From Drosophila miranda (lineage: Eukaryota > Arthropoda > Insecta > Diptera > Drosophilidae), in contig NC_046677.1 of assembly GCF_003369915.1 (NCBI RefSeq), forward strand, positions 25,562,913 to 25,626,912: 64,000 nt of DNA, given 5' to 3'. The position numbers and the translations under genes are program-made. The notes beneath the pieces are model-generated. The model did not search any database. It was not told where the DNA came from and was given only the letters and a program-made list of their open reading frames with translations. Each line of letters starts with the position of its first letter. Positions within the stretch are counted from its first letter, which is position 1. Shown here one piece after another: positions 34,519 to 47,575 of the stretch.

Positions 34519-37247
34519 ATGCAAAACTTCAACCTACTCCCACTATATGGTCTGTCCAGCATTGTCATGCTGGTGATGATTATGTCGTCCATATCGTCGC
34601 TGGATGCTATGCGCATTGGTAATTTCTCCACTTTTGTTTGTCATCATCGGGGCGGGAACGGTCGCGGGCGCGGTCTCCTGATTGGGTGCGTGTCTTTGTA
34701 TTTTGGCATGCGCATGCGCGCGCATTGGGTGTGAAAGTTGTTGATCTGTTACATAACGAACAGAGCAGAGCCAAGTCTGGCTAGGCCAGGCCAGGTCCGC
34801 CACCAACCCCCTGCACCCAAAGACTACAGACTATACTGTGCATTGAACCCAATGACAGTTGCTGAAATTTTCCTGACCCGCTGCCATGGCTAATTAAAAT
34901 GATAAATTTACTTTCTAAATGCTGCAACACAGCTTAGCAGCTGAGCAGCGGCTCTCCTACTAACACAGAGGCATGGGGATAGATTGGTAGATATTGAGAT
35001 ACACTCACAGATGCAGATGTAGATATGTACATCAGAGTCGGACAGGCAATCGGTAGACATATCTTGAGATAGCATCTGCATCGCTGCATTTAACCAACGC
35101 GTGTGTTGGTCGCTTGCCCAATCGGTCTGAGTTACGATCTGGTGCGGCACGGCTACGGGCCATTGCTGCTGGCCAGGCCAATTCATGATGCAAACGCATT
35201 TCAATTTATCTGCTACAATGTGGTACGCCATGGCCATAACTTGGCCAAGGGGCGTATATGCCACAGCACAGTGTGGGTGGCAGGGGAGTGGTAAAACCTA
35301 GATATTACAACAAAATTCGCATCCGCTCAGCTTCATAAGTGGATAGTACGGCTGTGCTCCCCCTTCAAGCTCCATATGTGCAACGCCCATGCCTCAATTC
35401 CAATTCCAATGCGTGATTGGCGGCACACTCAAGCAACGAGAGTATTGCTGCAACCGACAATGGCTAGCTACTTTTGGGTTGACGTGAGGCTGCTCCTAAT
35501 TGGGTCAACGCATTAATTAGTTTCCTTTGGTAATTACACGAAGCTCTCTCACACCAATTTGCAGACAATGATGGAATAATCAACAGCAGTCACAGTAGCA
35601 ACAGCAACCACAGTCGTCACCGGCGCTCGGCCTCAACAGCCAGTTGCATGCATGATGCACGCTTCTATCGCAATCCGACTAGGCCGGTCCACAAGATCTG
35701 GACGAACAGTGAATGTGCCAAGTATTTCCTGTGCCTGGATGGGGAGGTATTTGAGTTCAAATGCTCGGAGGGACTGCTCTTCGATGTGGTGCGTCAGATA
35801 TGCGACTTCAAGGCGAACGTGGATAATTGTGATGTGAGTGCAGAGACGCCGGCTCCCAAGCCGCTGCTGGATATGGCCGATTGTGCGGATGAGTATCAGT
35901 TGGGCTGTGCCGATGGCACTTGCCTGCCTCAGGAGTACTTCTGCGATGGCTCTGTGGATTGTCCGGATGGCTCCGATGAGGGGTGGTGCGATGTCGAGCA
36001 TGATCCGAATGCGGCTGGGGCGTGCGACTCGAAGAATTGCCAGTTGCCGCATTGCTTCTGCTCAAAGGATGGCACACAGATACCGGGAAACCTCGGGACC
36101 TCATCTGTCCCCCAGATGATCCTGCTCACCTTCGACGATGCCATCAATCACGACAACTGGGAGCTCTTCTCCAAGGTTCTGTTCACACAGAATCGTCGCA
36201 ATCCCAATGGATGTCCCATTAAGGGCACCTTCTATGTGTCGCATCCGTTTACCAATTATCAATATGTACAGAAGCTCTGGAACGACGGACACGAGATTGC
36301 CGTGCATTCAGTAACGTAAGTTCCAAGCTCTTTCAAGCTGATGAAACTCTCCTCTAACACACTTCCTCATACAGCCATCGAGGTCCAGAAATGTGGTGGT
36401 CCAAGAATGCCACAATTGAGGATTGGTTCGATGAGATGGTGGGCCAGGCGAACATTATCAACAAGTTTGCCGCCGTTCGGATGGATGAAATTCGGGGCAT
36501 GCGAGTGCCATTCCTGCGCGTGGGATGGAATCGTCAGTTCCTAATGATGAAGGAGTTTGGTTTTGTTTACGACGCCTCCATGGTGGCCCCACATTCGAAT
36601 CCCCCCCTGTGGCCGTACACACTGGACTACAAGATGCCGCACAGTTGCACGGGAGTTAACCAGAATTGTCCATCGAGAAGTTATCCGGGCATTTGGGAGT
36701 TGGTGATTAATCAACTGGAAGCCGGTGAATACAGGTGCGGGATGGTTGACAGTTGTCCGCCCCATTTAAGTGGCGATGATATCTACAGACTGCTAACGCA
36801 CAACTTCAAGAGACATTACCTGAGCAACCGAGCACCCTTTGGCTTGTATTTTCACTCCACCTGGTTTAAAAAGATTGACTATTTGAATGCGTTTTTGGTA
36901 AATACAGAAGGGAATAACCGAAGTGACTCAATTTACATACATTACTTACTGTTCTAATTGTCCTTTAGAAATTTCTCGATGATCTGCAAAAACTGCCCGA
37001 TGTGTACTTTGTGACCAACCAGCAGGCCATTCAGTGGATGCGTCATCCGACGCCCAGCAATCAGATGCATCAGTTCGAGCCCTGGCACTGCCAGACTAAG
37101 GAGCTAGATGACCACGAACAGGTTTGCAACATACCCAACGTGTGTAAGGTACGCAGTAGGGTGCTACAGGAGGATCGGTACTTCTACACATGCATGGAGT
37201 GTCCGGCCCAGTATCCCTGGATACGAAACGAGTTTGGCCTGGACTGA
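34519..37247 (+). CDS. ChLD3: Secreted chitin deacetylase-like protein 3
   Basis: A secreted enzyme that removes acetyl groups from chitin in cuticle or tracheal matrix. Four exons, 34519-34618, 35565-36315, 36375-36897 and 36969-37247, encode 550 residues. I chose the Met that opens MQNFNLLPLYG because it gives a good signal peptide (residues 1 to about 29). Then come a chitin-binding Peritrophin-A domain (61-122, six Cys), an LDL-receptor class A repeat (from about 140, ending CPDGSDEGWC) and a NodB deacetylase domain. The domain has LTFDDA (catalytic base and metal Asp), the metal-binding HSVTH created across the exon 2-3 junction, RVPF, and LYFHSTW. The active site looks complete. The domain order is that of the serpentine/vermiform class; I recall CG17905 (Cda3) for this position. 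Intron 1 is 0.95 kb. Confidence 0.94.
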
Positions 37248-37368
37248 GGAGAAGCTAAAGCAATTAGATTTAAGCACTTATTTATGAGTCTCCGCTACAT
37301 ATATTTTTAAACCGATTTCCACAAGAGTTTTGTACTAAGCCTAGGCCATAGAGATAGATGCTATCCTC

Positions 37369-37762
37369 CTATTGCGTTGTAAACGGATTTGCAATGCTTT
37401 CGACGCCGTCTGCGGGGCAGATTAGTACCAACGCTGTGCCACGGCAGACCACGAGGCCGAGACTCCGTGTTGAGTCCTCGGTAAGTTTGTAGGGCTCGTC
37501 CGAGTCACGCAGATACTCCACTGTGTTGTCCAGCACCAAGTTCAACAGAGCATCGTAGCCTTTGAGAATCCCAGATGCTTCGCGTCCGCCCGCGAATTTC
37601 ACACGGATCTGTTTCTCCAGATATTTTGAGAGGTCCAGAATGGACTCCTTGCGGCGTTTCTCCTTGCCGTCATTGTTTCCACCCACCTGGAAGGAGACGT
37701 ACATGTCGGTGAAATGAAATTACTTTCTAATTTGGGTGTTTTTTTACCTTTTTATCTGCCAT
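37369..37762 (-). CDS. LSm7: U6 snRNA-associated Sm-like protein LSm7
   Basis: A ring subunit of the nuclear LSm2-8 complex (U6 snRNA 3' end) and the cytoplasmic LSm1-7 complex (mRNA decapping). Two exons on the minus strand: a tiny first exon, 37762-37748, encoding MADKK, then 37686-37369, giving 110 residues. The Sm1 motif spans about residues 20-55 (SILDLSKYLEKQIRVKF, LKGYDALLNLVLDN). The Sm2 motif is LGLVVCRGTALVLICP. Full length and intact. The 15-base coding exon is confirmed by the frame and by the family's N-terminus. I recall CG13277 as the D. melanogaster counterpart. Confidence 0.94.
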
Positions 37763-37807
37763 TTTAAGCAAATTTTTTATATTTTATTTAATGCCGGTCA
37801 GTGGGCC

Positions 37808-37880
37808 TATCGATATACTGTCAGACGAAATACCGAAACATACCTCCTCATTTTAAAAATATACCGGAAATATACCGATG
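37808..37880. promoter_or_regulatory. LSm7 promoter: DRE plus ATATACCG cluster
   Basis: A perfect DREF site, TATCGATA (37808-37815), is fused to a run of ATATACCG-type units. The run includes TCATTTTAAAAATATACCGG, as at the VhaSFD/Tsen2 promoter. It lies 50-120 bases upstream of the LSm7 start codon. Confidence 0.7.
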
Positions 37881-38118
37881 GAAAAAACTAACTTATCCCA
37901 CTTAAGCCCCCCTAAATTTAAATAACTTGAGTGAAAAACTGTGTGTTCCTCTCTGACTACGGATCCTCTGTCAATCGCTTTGTATGCACTGCATTTTCTG
38001 GGCCGTTGTTGTCCATACCCTCTCTTTCCTAGAGGCGAAATTTGATACGCTTCCTTTCATGTTATGGTAGGAAAAAGTGGATTGCTGAATGTTGTCATCC
38101 AAAAACATGAATATTTGG

Positions 38119-38602
38119 GTTTCAAAGCAGCTTGGACAACAGTATTTTAATATTAGCAAGTAGCAGCAACATGTAAAAAATAACGTAACATTGCCTATAT
38201 GTACATACATATGTACACTTACGTTTTAGCTTGACCTTTTTTGTTTAAACCTTATTTTAGACGCAATCAAATAGCAAGGAGTACATAAAATTAGTCAGTG
38301 TTGTAGAAAATTAATTCATCAGGCGGATAAAGTGATGCGTTCAGTGCTGGAGTCTTAGATAGCTAGTAATCTCAAATCGTATATCAAATGAATATGATAA
38401 AGGACAGAGAACGATTAACCCATTGTCGACCAATGGGGTATTTTAATATTCCCACGAAAATGATTAAACTTGAAGAATTTATGTGAAATTCAGGTGGAAG
38501 GATAGGATGGATCTACTAGAAGAATTTACATACAGTACTATTTTCGGAAGTTAAATAAGTTGTTCACCTGTTTAAATAAAAGGTGGTTCAGTGGGCTAAT
38601 TT
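38119..38602. mobile_element. Diverged dispersed repeat, copy 2 of 2
   Basis: Aligns with 15276-15782 in the same orientation. Its right part, 38415-38599, again starts TTAACCCATTG and ends CAGTGGGCTAA, so the inverted ends are kept in both copies. Both are decayed and have different small deletions, which suggests an old family. It separates LSm7 from the BuGZ-like gene and encodes nothing. Confidence 0.68.
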
Positions 38603-38766
38603 CGTATTTTTCATCGGTATAGTACGGATATTTTATCGGCATGCACTCCATTTTGTTTTCTCACGACTCTCACGAAGAATAGTTTTTTCGCTACAGAAAT
38701 TTGTATTTTAAAAGAATTGGACGAGCGCATCGTCGAATTTAAGTGCTTTAAAAAAAATTTCAAATC

Positions 38767-41700
38767 ATGGGTCGCAAAAAGAAGAAGGCCTCCAAACCCT
38801 GGTGCTGGTATCCTTTTTAAAACAAACAACAATATTTTTCCCAGCATGTGCCGCTAGCTGGTAGGGAAAAAAAAATTTGTATGTACACATACAAACCACT
38901 CACACAGGAGAAATTTATATAATGGTGTTGGCAAGGGGGCAGGAAGAACGGATATTTTGGCATTTTCCTTAACTCATTTAAAACAGGTACTGCAACCGTG
39001 AGTTCGACGATGAAAAGATCCTGGTGCAACATCAAAAGGCCAAGCATTTTAAGTGCCACATATGCCACAAAAAGCTGTATACGGGTCCTGGTTTGTCCAT
39101 CCACTGTATGCAAGTGCATAAGGAGACGGTCGACAAGGTTCCCAACTCGTTGCCCAATCGCTCAAACATTGAAATTGAAATATTTGGCATGGATGGAATA
39201 CCAGTTGAGGACCTCAGGGATCACGAGAAGCAGAAGAATGGCGGAAAATCTGATTCCGACGATGACGAGCCAGTGGCAAAGAAGAAAGTTGAATGTGAGT
39301 TTTGTGATATTCGATATAATAAGCAAATGGGTTTATAAATTGGGATATAACCGTTTCAGATTCCATGAGCGTACCGCCTCCCATGATGATGCCGCCGAAT
39401 ATGATGCCCCCTCATATGCTGGGGCAATATGGCATGGGAATGATGACACATATGCCGCCGTTGCCTCCTTACCCGGTACCCATGATGCCTCACATGATGC
39501 CGCCGCGTCCTCTGTTTCCAGCTGCGATGGCGACTACCTCAGCAGCGGCTGCAGCGGCAGCGGCGCATCATCACGCTGCCGCCATGGCCCAGCAGAAGCC
39601 AACGTTTCCAGCTTACAGGTGGGGAACATACAGACATTCATTCCCCGATATAGACTCCCAATGGCGACTGGGACCTACTTCCGGGCTCTCGCGAACTAAT
39701 TTCATACTTATACTTGTTTTTGTTTGATTTTTTGGTAAAGTAATGCTACCATAAGTGCTCCACCCACCACCAATCATGCTGGTGGCGCATCAAGCGCACC
39801 ACCAAGTGGCCCGCCCGATGCACAACAGCAACAGAGCCGTCCGCCAGTTCCAAATGCCACATCAGGGGGCGGACCAGCGGCCGCTGTTAGCACAAAGATT
39901 ATGCATCCGCCGGAGGATTCAAGTCTGGAAGAGTTACGTGCCCGCCAGCCCAAATATCAGGCGCGTCTCGCTATTGCACTGGCCGCAGTCGCGAATCTAC
40001 ACAGCAGAAAGAGCCCAAGCAATAATGGGTCCTCATCATCGATGCCCGTCACACCGCCGCCTCCATCGCTGGCTGGAATTTCACCCACAGGCAGCAGTAG
40101 CAACAGCAGCCATGCCGCCGCAAATGCGATTGCTGTCTCCACAGCCATCTCAAAGGCCCAGGAAGTGAGTTCTTATCATAGTTATAGCAACCATAGTCAA
40201 TATAAATGAGCATACGGCGACAGACTCGGACACACGATAAAAATATGACACAAAAAAAAAAACAAGAACAGTAACGAACGGACTGAACACGGACTGACCT
40301 GTACAAAAAAGACAACTTACGAATCACTTACAAAAATAATTAACTTACATTTGAGATCCGACTGCATTTTGCGTTTCGTTCGCATTCTTTGAATTCCATT
40401 TATCTCCAAGTTGGACAACTTTTTTTATATATTGATTATAAATACGAAAAACACGATTTTTGTTACGATTATGATTATTTTTGCAAATTTCGGGTGATGC
40501 GAAGGCGAAAATTACGTTCATTACGACCACAGCGAACGCAAGCAATTACGGAATACAAGAATTATACAAAAACACAAAAGAAAAGAAAAATCACTTTTTT
40601 TAGCATATAGTATGATATATGTCTGTACAATTTTTTAATTAAACAAACAAATTAATGGCAACAAAACAAATGAAACGGCGGTTTTCAATTTAACCACATA
40701 AGGTACTTTGATTTCAAAAAGCAATGCAAAAAAAAATATATATACAAGGTCCACCCATGTCCTGGTCCCATTTTCATCCTCTACCATCTACAGATCTCGC
40801 ATTTCTAATTTGTAAAGATAAAACCTGGACGAATCTCATTTCAAATCCTATATTGGGGATTTCTAGATTTTAATCGAATAATATTCGTTCAATCTGAGGG
40901 TGCGGCAGATGTAGTTTTTCGATTTCGAAGAACCAAGCTCTGTCCAATAGTTTTCTTTATGTTCTAGTTTCAATTTGAGTTGGTTTTCTTAGAGAAATAT
41001 TCCCCGCATGTGGACTGTGAGACAAATTCAAATCAATTCCCTACATTTTCTTACAGACCGCCGCATTTGTGGCCGTGGCACAGGCTCAGGTCCAGGCGCA
41101 GGCTCAGGCCCAGGCACAGGCTCAGGCTCAAGCCCAGGCTCAGGCGCATGTACAAGCGGCCCAGGCCCAAGCTCAAGCAGTGGTCCAAGCTCAGGTGCAG
41201 GCAGCTCACGTTGCCCAGGCTGTGGCTGCCCAGCAGCAGGCGGTACAACAGCATCACCAGCAGCAGCAGCAGCAGGCGGTACAACAGCATGCGCAACAGC
41301 AAGCCCAGCAGCAGCATCAGCAGCAGGTACAACAGCAACAGGACCATATCAATCGGGCTGTGATGCTTCAGCGTTTACAGGCTGTGCGGCAGCCGGGCAA
41401 TCCGGGCGCTGCTGCAGCAGCTGCGGCCGCCGCGGCTTGTGGCATGGTAAGTCTCTAATCCTCTGCTAGTGCGTATGCAGCGCCAAACCAGAAGAAAGAA
41501 TCAACTTGACTAAACAAAAATCAAATCCCAAGTGCTAAGAATCTCAATCTGTACAAAAAGAACTGATCTTGTGTCCTAGCGTGGTGCCAAAAAGCCAACG
41601 ACAGCATTCTTGAGTGGGTTTATCCAATTTATTAGATGTTTTAGTTTAGAGCTTCATCACTAGCATCATCATTATTGCAGATCATGCCAATCACTCACTT

Positions 41701-44390
41701 GCAAAAATTATGCTCTAGGGGGAAGACATCTATGCACATAAAATTGAAATTTTTCTGGTTTAGCCTATGGCTAGACATAAAACAGTGGTCCATTCCTTAC
41801 ACTCACAAACTTATACTAATTTTCTGCTGTTGAAAGCATTTGCTTAGGATCTTTAAAATATCCAATATCCTAAGCCTAGTGGTACACGAGGTGTTCAAAA
41901 GTAATCGTCTCACCGCTAATATTCTTCTTAATTCCTACTTGCTACCTCTATGACGCTTTTTATTATCCGAAATCCTTCCTAAGCGTGATCTCTCGGATCT
42001 AACATCCTTATCTGATAGCTAAAACTCCTACCAACACTATAGCTGCAGCATTCCCGTTAGTTGTTGACAAACGCCTCGTATATCGAATATCAAAATGGAT
42101 TTCAACCATCAATAATATCAAATATTACACAAAATCAAATTCTAAAACCTTATTAAGCTTGTGAAAAAAAACACCTTAAAAACAACTGTGTTAAAGTTAC
42201 CGTTACAATTGCAGTAAAGTGCAGAAGTTCAGTGTTGAAAAACAAAGAGTTGCAAGTGTTGCGCAGGGCCCCCGAACAGTGTTATACAGTATGTATTGTT
42301 TTTGTACCAAAAAAAAAAAAAAAGTTTATCTACCCCACAACATAACCTGATCACTCCAACATAGCCCCCAGCCCCAAACAAAAAAACAAAATAATAGAAA
42401 ATGCGATATTGAAAGAGTGCGAAATGCAAAAAGATAAGTAAAAGCCAAACAACTCCATTATAATCTTACTTAGTCGTACTTATGCAAGTAATTATGTAGT
42501 CTAAGCAAGTACTTACTCTCCTCTATATCTCTGTCTACCTCCACAACACTATCATACTGTATCAACATACTTTTAATACCCCCTCCATACCATAATACCC
42601 TATAAGTCCCAACCAAACGGAAGTTCCAATTTCCTCCCGTACGTACTGCCTTGCAAGTAAAGACAAAAAGTAATAAGAAAAGAATTATCAACAAACAAAA
42701 TAATAATATTAGTAAAGAATGAGAGAAGAGTGAGTTATGTTTAAACTATTTTGCAAGCCATGTAAGTACATTTCAATAATTTCTATTACCAAAAAAAAAA
42801 CAAACAAAAAACAATTTTGAATTTGTCGTAATGGTTGCTGCGTTGGTTGGTTTAATTGATTGATTGATGATTGATTGATTGGTTGATTGATTGATTAATT
42901 CATATACACATACACTATTTAAGTAAACCTAAACACCGCATTGATATGTCTCTCTACTATATCTATCTGTTACCTCGAGAATACAACCCACAAAACTACA
43001 AAAAGAAAACAAAAAACAAAAAAAAAAACTATGCCAGAAAACCATAATCTCTAAATGTTCTTTGATCTGTAAATTGTACTCTGTATGTCATATGCTCTTT
43101 TATGTTTTATCATTCATGTCATGCATCTTTGTACGTCTGTGTACCCGTACACATATCCCCATAACGTACTATACATACATATATACCACCCGAACTAACA
43201 AACACACATCATTACACATTCATCTGGTTTTGCGCGCAAACTAAATGCTTTCTGATGGTAGAGGTCTGTTTGTTGAATTCACTTTCATTTCCCTTGCCAA
43301 CTGATGAGCTTGCCATTCCTCAGAAAGACTCCTCCATTCATCCATCCATCCATACACAAATATCATATCTATCATAGACAATGATAACTTCTAACTCAAA
43401 GATATTGAAATTTGAACTCGACTCTTTGCCTCTGGTTAGTAAAAAATGGAAATTTTCTAAAAGAGAACTCTATCTATGTATATGACTTATTTTGTTGAAA
43501 GAATTTTTAATTTGAGCTTTGGTCCGTAGTCCCAAACACAAAAATCTATCTCTCTCCACTACGTCGTCGTCAGTTCAGTTTCCGAATTGTAAGTACTTTT
43601 TTTTTCTTTTTAAATTTACAACAAAATTAAGTATATTATTTGTTTGCCGGGAGAAAAGAAGAGGAGTCTGCTCTTTCTCTTGTCTTTTCTACTCTACTCT
43701 ACTCTACTCTACTCTATTATATATCTCTCTCTCTGCTCTATATCATACATTTGTAATGCGATGCAACAAAACGTTTTCAACCCACAACAAAACCAACCCA
43801 AAAACACACTACAAACACACACACATACACCACACCTATTATCCATCTATTGAATAAGTACGCAAAAACCAACTTATTAATACTCTTGAAAACAATATAC
43901 AATCCAAAAAAACATAATTAATAACAACTTAGCTAATTTTGTGTACAATGGCTTCAATATAGACCATGTTAATAGCCAAGAATCAAGATTACTAATCTCT
44001 GATCTTTTGTTTCATGCTCTTCTATATATTTGTCTCCATAAACGTACGTGCCGTTCAGATGCCGTTGCCGGGGCACATGCAGCTGATGCAACCTATGCTG
44101 AGACCGGCCATGGCCATTGGACCACATGGAGCCCTGATCGGTGGGAATATGTTGAGAGCTGCTGCGGGCCCGGGTCTGCACGGCATGCCGGCAGGTAAGT
44201 AGATGCACTTAGCAGTCCTCGGAATATACTATTAATCTTCAATTCTTCAGGCCTTATGCCAATGCAGGCAATTGGATTGCCCGGATTCAATGGAGCACTG
44301 CCTGCGGGGGCCATGCATATGCCTGGCATGGGCGTAATGCTGCAGGGTCATCCGAATATGCTGCAGATGATGCAGCCGCGATTCAGATGA
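38767..44390 (+). CDS. BuGZ/ZNF207-like kinetochore zinc-finger protein
   Basis: Probable ortholog of vertebrate BuGZ (ZNF207), which binds microtubules and loads Bub3 onto kinetochores; I recall CG17912 here. Seven exons, 38767-38807, 38987-39294, 39360-39618, 39741-40164, 41057-41446, 44059-44194 and 44251-44390, join in phase to 565 residues. The N-terminus [16 protein letters not shown] opens two C2H2 fingers (CWYC...H, CHICHK...H). Then comes a Met/Pro-rich region. A GLEBS-like Bub3-binding motif ([20 protein letters not shown]) lies in exon 4. Exon 5 encodes long Ala-Gln and polyGln runs. The C-terminus is Gly/Met/Pro-rich, as in ZNF207. If exon 4 is not spliced, the frame ends 14 codons later. 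The last intron before exon 6 is 2.6 kb and may hide further exons. A 63-codon open frame follows the stop. Confidence 0.88.
41079..41165 (+). repeat. (CAGGCY)n coding microsatellite, Ala-Gln run
   Basis: Roughly a dozen hexamer units CAGGCT/CAGGCC/CAGGCA in exon 5 of the BuGZ-like gene encode alternating Gln and Ala. PolyGln and Gln-His runs follow to about 41340. The repeat leaves several other frames open on both strands, none of them genes. Confidence 0.9.
43691..43716. repeat. (ACTCT)5 microsatellite
   Basis: Five perfect ACTCT units in the large intron between exons 5 and 6 of the BuGZ-like gene, followed by a CT-rich run. Confidence 0.9.
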
Positions 44391-44639
44391 TGTCTGCCCG
44401 CAGCGCCGGGTCTGTTGCAGGCTCCAGCAACCCAGCCGCAACCGCAATTGCAAGCGCAACCGCAGCCACATCCTCAGCATCTGCATGCGCAGCATCCTCG
44501 GCCATATCCCCGGCCAGCGACAACATTGCATCACCAGCCGCCATTGTTGAGCCTACCGCTGCCGTTACTGTTCCACGAATGATGCGGAGCGCATGATGGC
44601 CAGCCATCAACTAAACTAATCCATCATGACACCAAACAT

Positions 44640-44830
44640 CAGCTAAGCAAAGCAGTCAATCGTCAGCAAGCAAGTTTTTTGAAAACTCCAACCAAAGTCA
44701 AGTTCTTTTTTCAATGTATAACAGTTTTTGAGACACACACCACCAACAGCCACATACACACACACACAGATCATAACACCACGCTATCCACTAACCAGCG
44801 GTTATGCGTAGTAAATCATTCGATGTTATA

Positions 44831-44863
<33 letters not shown>

Positions 44864-47200
44864 CTATATATATCTATATATATAATATTTGGTTTATCTA
44901 ATGCACTCCTTGCCTTTGTTCTTTTTTAAAGCGATCAAAATTGTTTAATTTTCGACTAATCCGATTTATTAATGTCTATGAATACATGTACATACATACC
45001 TATTTGTGTTCTTTGTATAACGCAATGTATAACACAACCTCACACGCATTCACACACTGCTAACACACACCTATACCCACACATACGCCCCTTAAACACT
45101 ATTGAAAAAAAACCTCCTTCATCTGAAGCTATTTTGCTGTGCTGTAGATCTCTTTCTCTATATGTATCTATATATCTGTATAACCAGAATATTAATCGTT
45201 GACATTTTATCTATGTTGTCTATTTTTTTTAAATTCTCTTTCTTTTTTTTAGTTTTAGTGAACATATATAATTTAAATACGCCCACCCACACACACTCAA
45301 ATTGTTTTATCATGTATTTTGCTAACAAAAAAAACGAAAAGAAAAACCAAGGGAAAACCTTCAGAAACACAAACCTGAACGCTCAAAGCCCTGGGTATGT
45401 TGACAATAGCCATAAGCAGAATTTTTTGTGTTGTTTTTCTGTGTTATTTGTGCGTAAATTATAGTTTATCGATCCTTATGTCCATGTGCAATGCTCTAAA
45501 AACTGTTATACATACTACTGTTATAAAAATCAATCCTTACAACCTTTGTTCAGGCCCATATGTTGTCTCTAGAGTCTAGACCTTCGTTCGTTCAGTTGTG
45601 GCTGAAAAAAAGTAAGTCTAACTTTCTCTACATAGTATATATAATTATATACATACATACATATATTTATATATAAATATTCAACTCTTTTTTGTATCAT
45701 TTCTGTTCTTTTGGTCATCAAAATGTATGTATTTTGATGTATATTATTTGGTGTGTGTGTGAGAGCGCCAGACAACAGATCAGAGCAGGTATCTACATTC
45801 AATTTGTTTTTCTTTCAATTACTATTATGATATAATACTATACTATCCTAAGTCATTCGGTTATGGTATGGTTGGTACTAAACAAAAAACAACAACTACA
45901 ACAACACCACTATCCCCTTACAACTATAGATTATAGATAGTAGAGTTGCCTGTAGGAGGCATCTAGTTATTGAAATCATACTGTAATTCACATGTTAGCG
46001 AGTACAAAAACATTATTAATCTGGAGCCTTTTTAATTTGTTGTTATCGTATCGTTCTTCCAACAGTTCAAAGTTCTCTAGCTTCCTCGCCTCACAGCTTC
46101 AGCTAAAATAAAATAAAATGATATAGCTAAAAATACTCGAGTACGAGTACTAGTACTCTTCCCTTCATGTAGGCTCTCAGGCTTTCCTTAAACCGATAAT
46201 CATAGACACGGTTTTAGCTAGCATAAGTAGTCGATTGGCAGTTTGGAAAATCCTAGCTCCATTTGGTTTTGTTGTATTTATGGGAAACATCAGCATGAAA
46301 TAGATTGAACTCCTTTTCCCACTCTGAAATATCCAACTCAAAATCATTGAATACCCTTGACCCAGCGTAGCCTAGGCTAGTACAATTTTGCACTTCGATC
46401 CTTGAAGAGCACCATAACCATATCCTAACACACTCATCCTGAAACTAATGCGAACTTGTTTGAGTACCTACACACATAATATAGTTATAACCCAACCATA
46501 ATCTATCTATCTATATGTATAAAACATGTATTACTGTAACTATATCGTGTAACTTAATCATCTGCAATGACAAGTGAAAAACTGCCCTAGAATATCGAGT
46601 GAATCCGAATCTCCATCCCCCCTCCATTCACTCGGGGCAGTTTAGCGCAAAATTGATGTTGGACTTTGGGGTCTGGCAAAATTGCCGCACCGTTGAGGGG
46701 ATATCGCCGGCCATATCCAATTTCGTTTGGCCCGGTTCGATTATCCTGCGGTGTTAGAACGGCGTGCTTCAGACGAAAGTACCTCAATGCAAGACAGACA
46801 AACTACCAGATTTGGTGGCAATATTACGTACAATTTTCACAACCAAAAACTAAACTCGCATCTTTGTACACAGTCTTTGTTTCTACTCGTATCTGTAGTA
46901 TATATATCTCTCTCTGGTAATCCTATTGAAAAGACTCTGTAAATATTTCATGGCCGCATTTAATTTTGTAGAGTTGCTTTTCTCTTATCACTTGTTCTTG
47001 TTTTAAGGGTCGGGAATGCAAAACAATTGAGTACTAAATGAATTTATAGATTAGATAATGGATAATATTTAACAGAGCTAGCAGAATAGGTATCTTGGTC
47101 AAATTTTTAAAATTATTTTCCTTTAATACTATTTTTTTGTATTCCATTTTAAAGTTCTGATATCTTAACTTTTGAATAATGTCGCTATGTGATGTCTTAT
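44640..47200. other. AT-rich 3' flank of the BuGZ-like gene
   Basis: No supported gene. It holds TA, CA and CATA simple repeats. One GC-richer island at about 46610-46800 stands out. It is open on both strands for 60-80 codons but has no start context or splice context I trust. It may be a long 3' UTR or spacer. Confidence 0.5.
44827..44884. repeat. (TA)n microsatellite
   Basis: About 55 bases of nearly pure TA with occasional TATC interruptions, 440 bases downstream of the BuGZ-like stop codon, in the probable 3' UTR or flank. Confidence 0.92.
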
Positions 47201-47575
47201 TTCCTAATGCATAGTGGGTGAAACGGACAATGTAGCTGATATTAACTCAATTCTAATTTCGAATTTATATTTTGTATGTACACAGTTTTAGGTATACTTT
47301 CGTAAAGTGAGTCTAAAAGTGTCCAGACTATTCTAGTCTATAACTAGTTGTAAAACTAGTAAAAACATTGGATTTTTTATGATTTTTGTAGTTTTAATAT
47401 TTGGCTCTTTTCCAGAACTCCGAAATTTCAAATCCTAATAGAGAAACATCACAGTCAGAATATAATTCTAAAAAGTATTTTATATAAAAAAAAAAAATTA
47501 TAAAATTAGTTTAAAGATGAAATTAGAAAAATGGTATACAAAAATAATCTGTGATTTACAAAGTAAAGATTAAAC

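Noticed and set aside
46733-46740. GGTTCGA, resembling a tRNA T-loop (also near 51215)
   Set aside because: No A box, acceptor stem or anticodon arm can be placed at the right distance.
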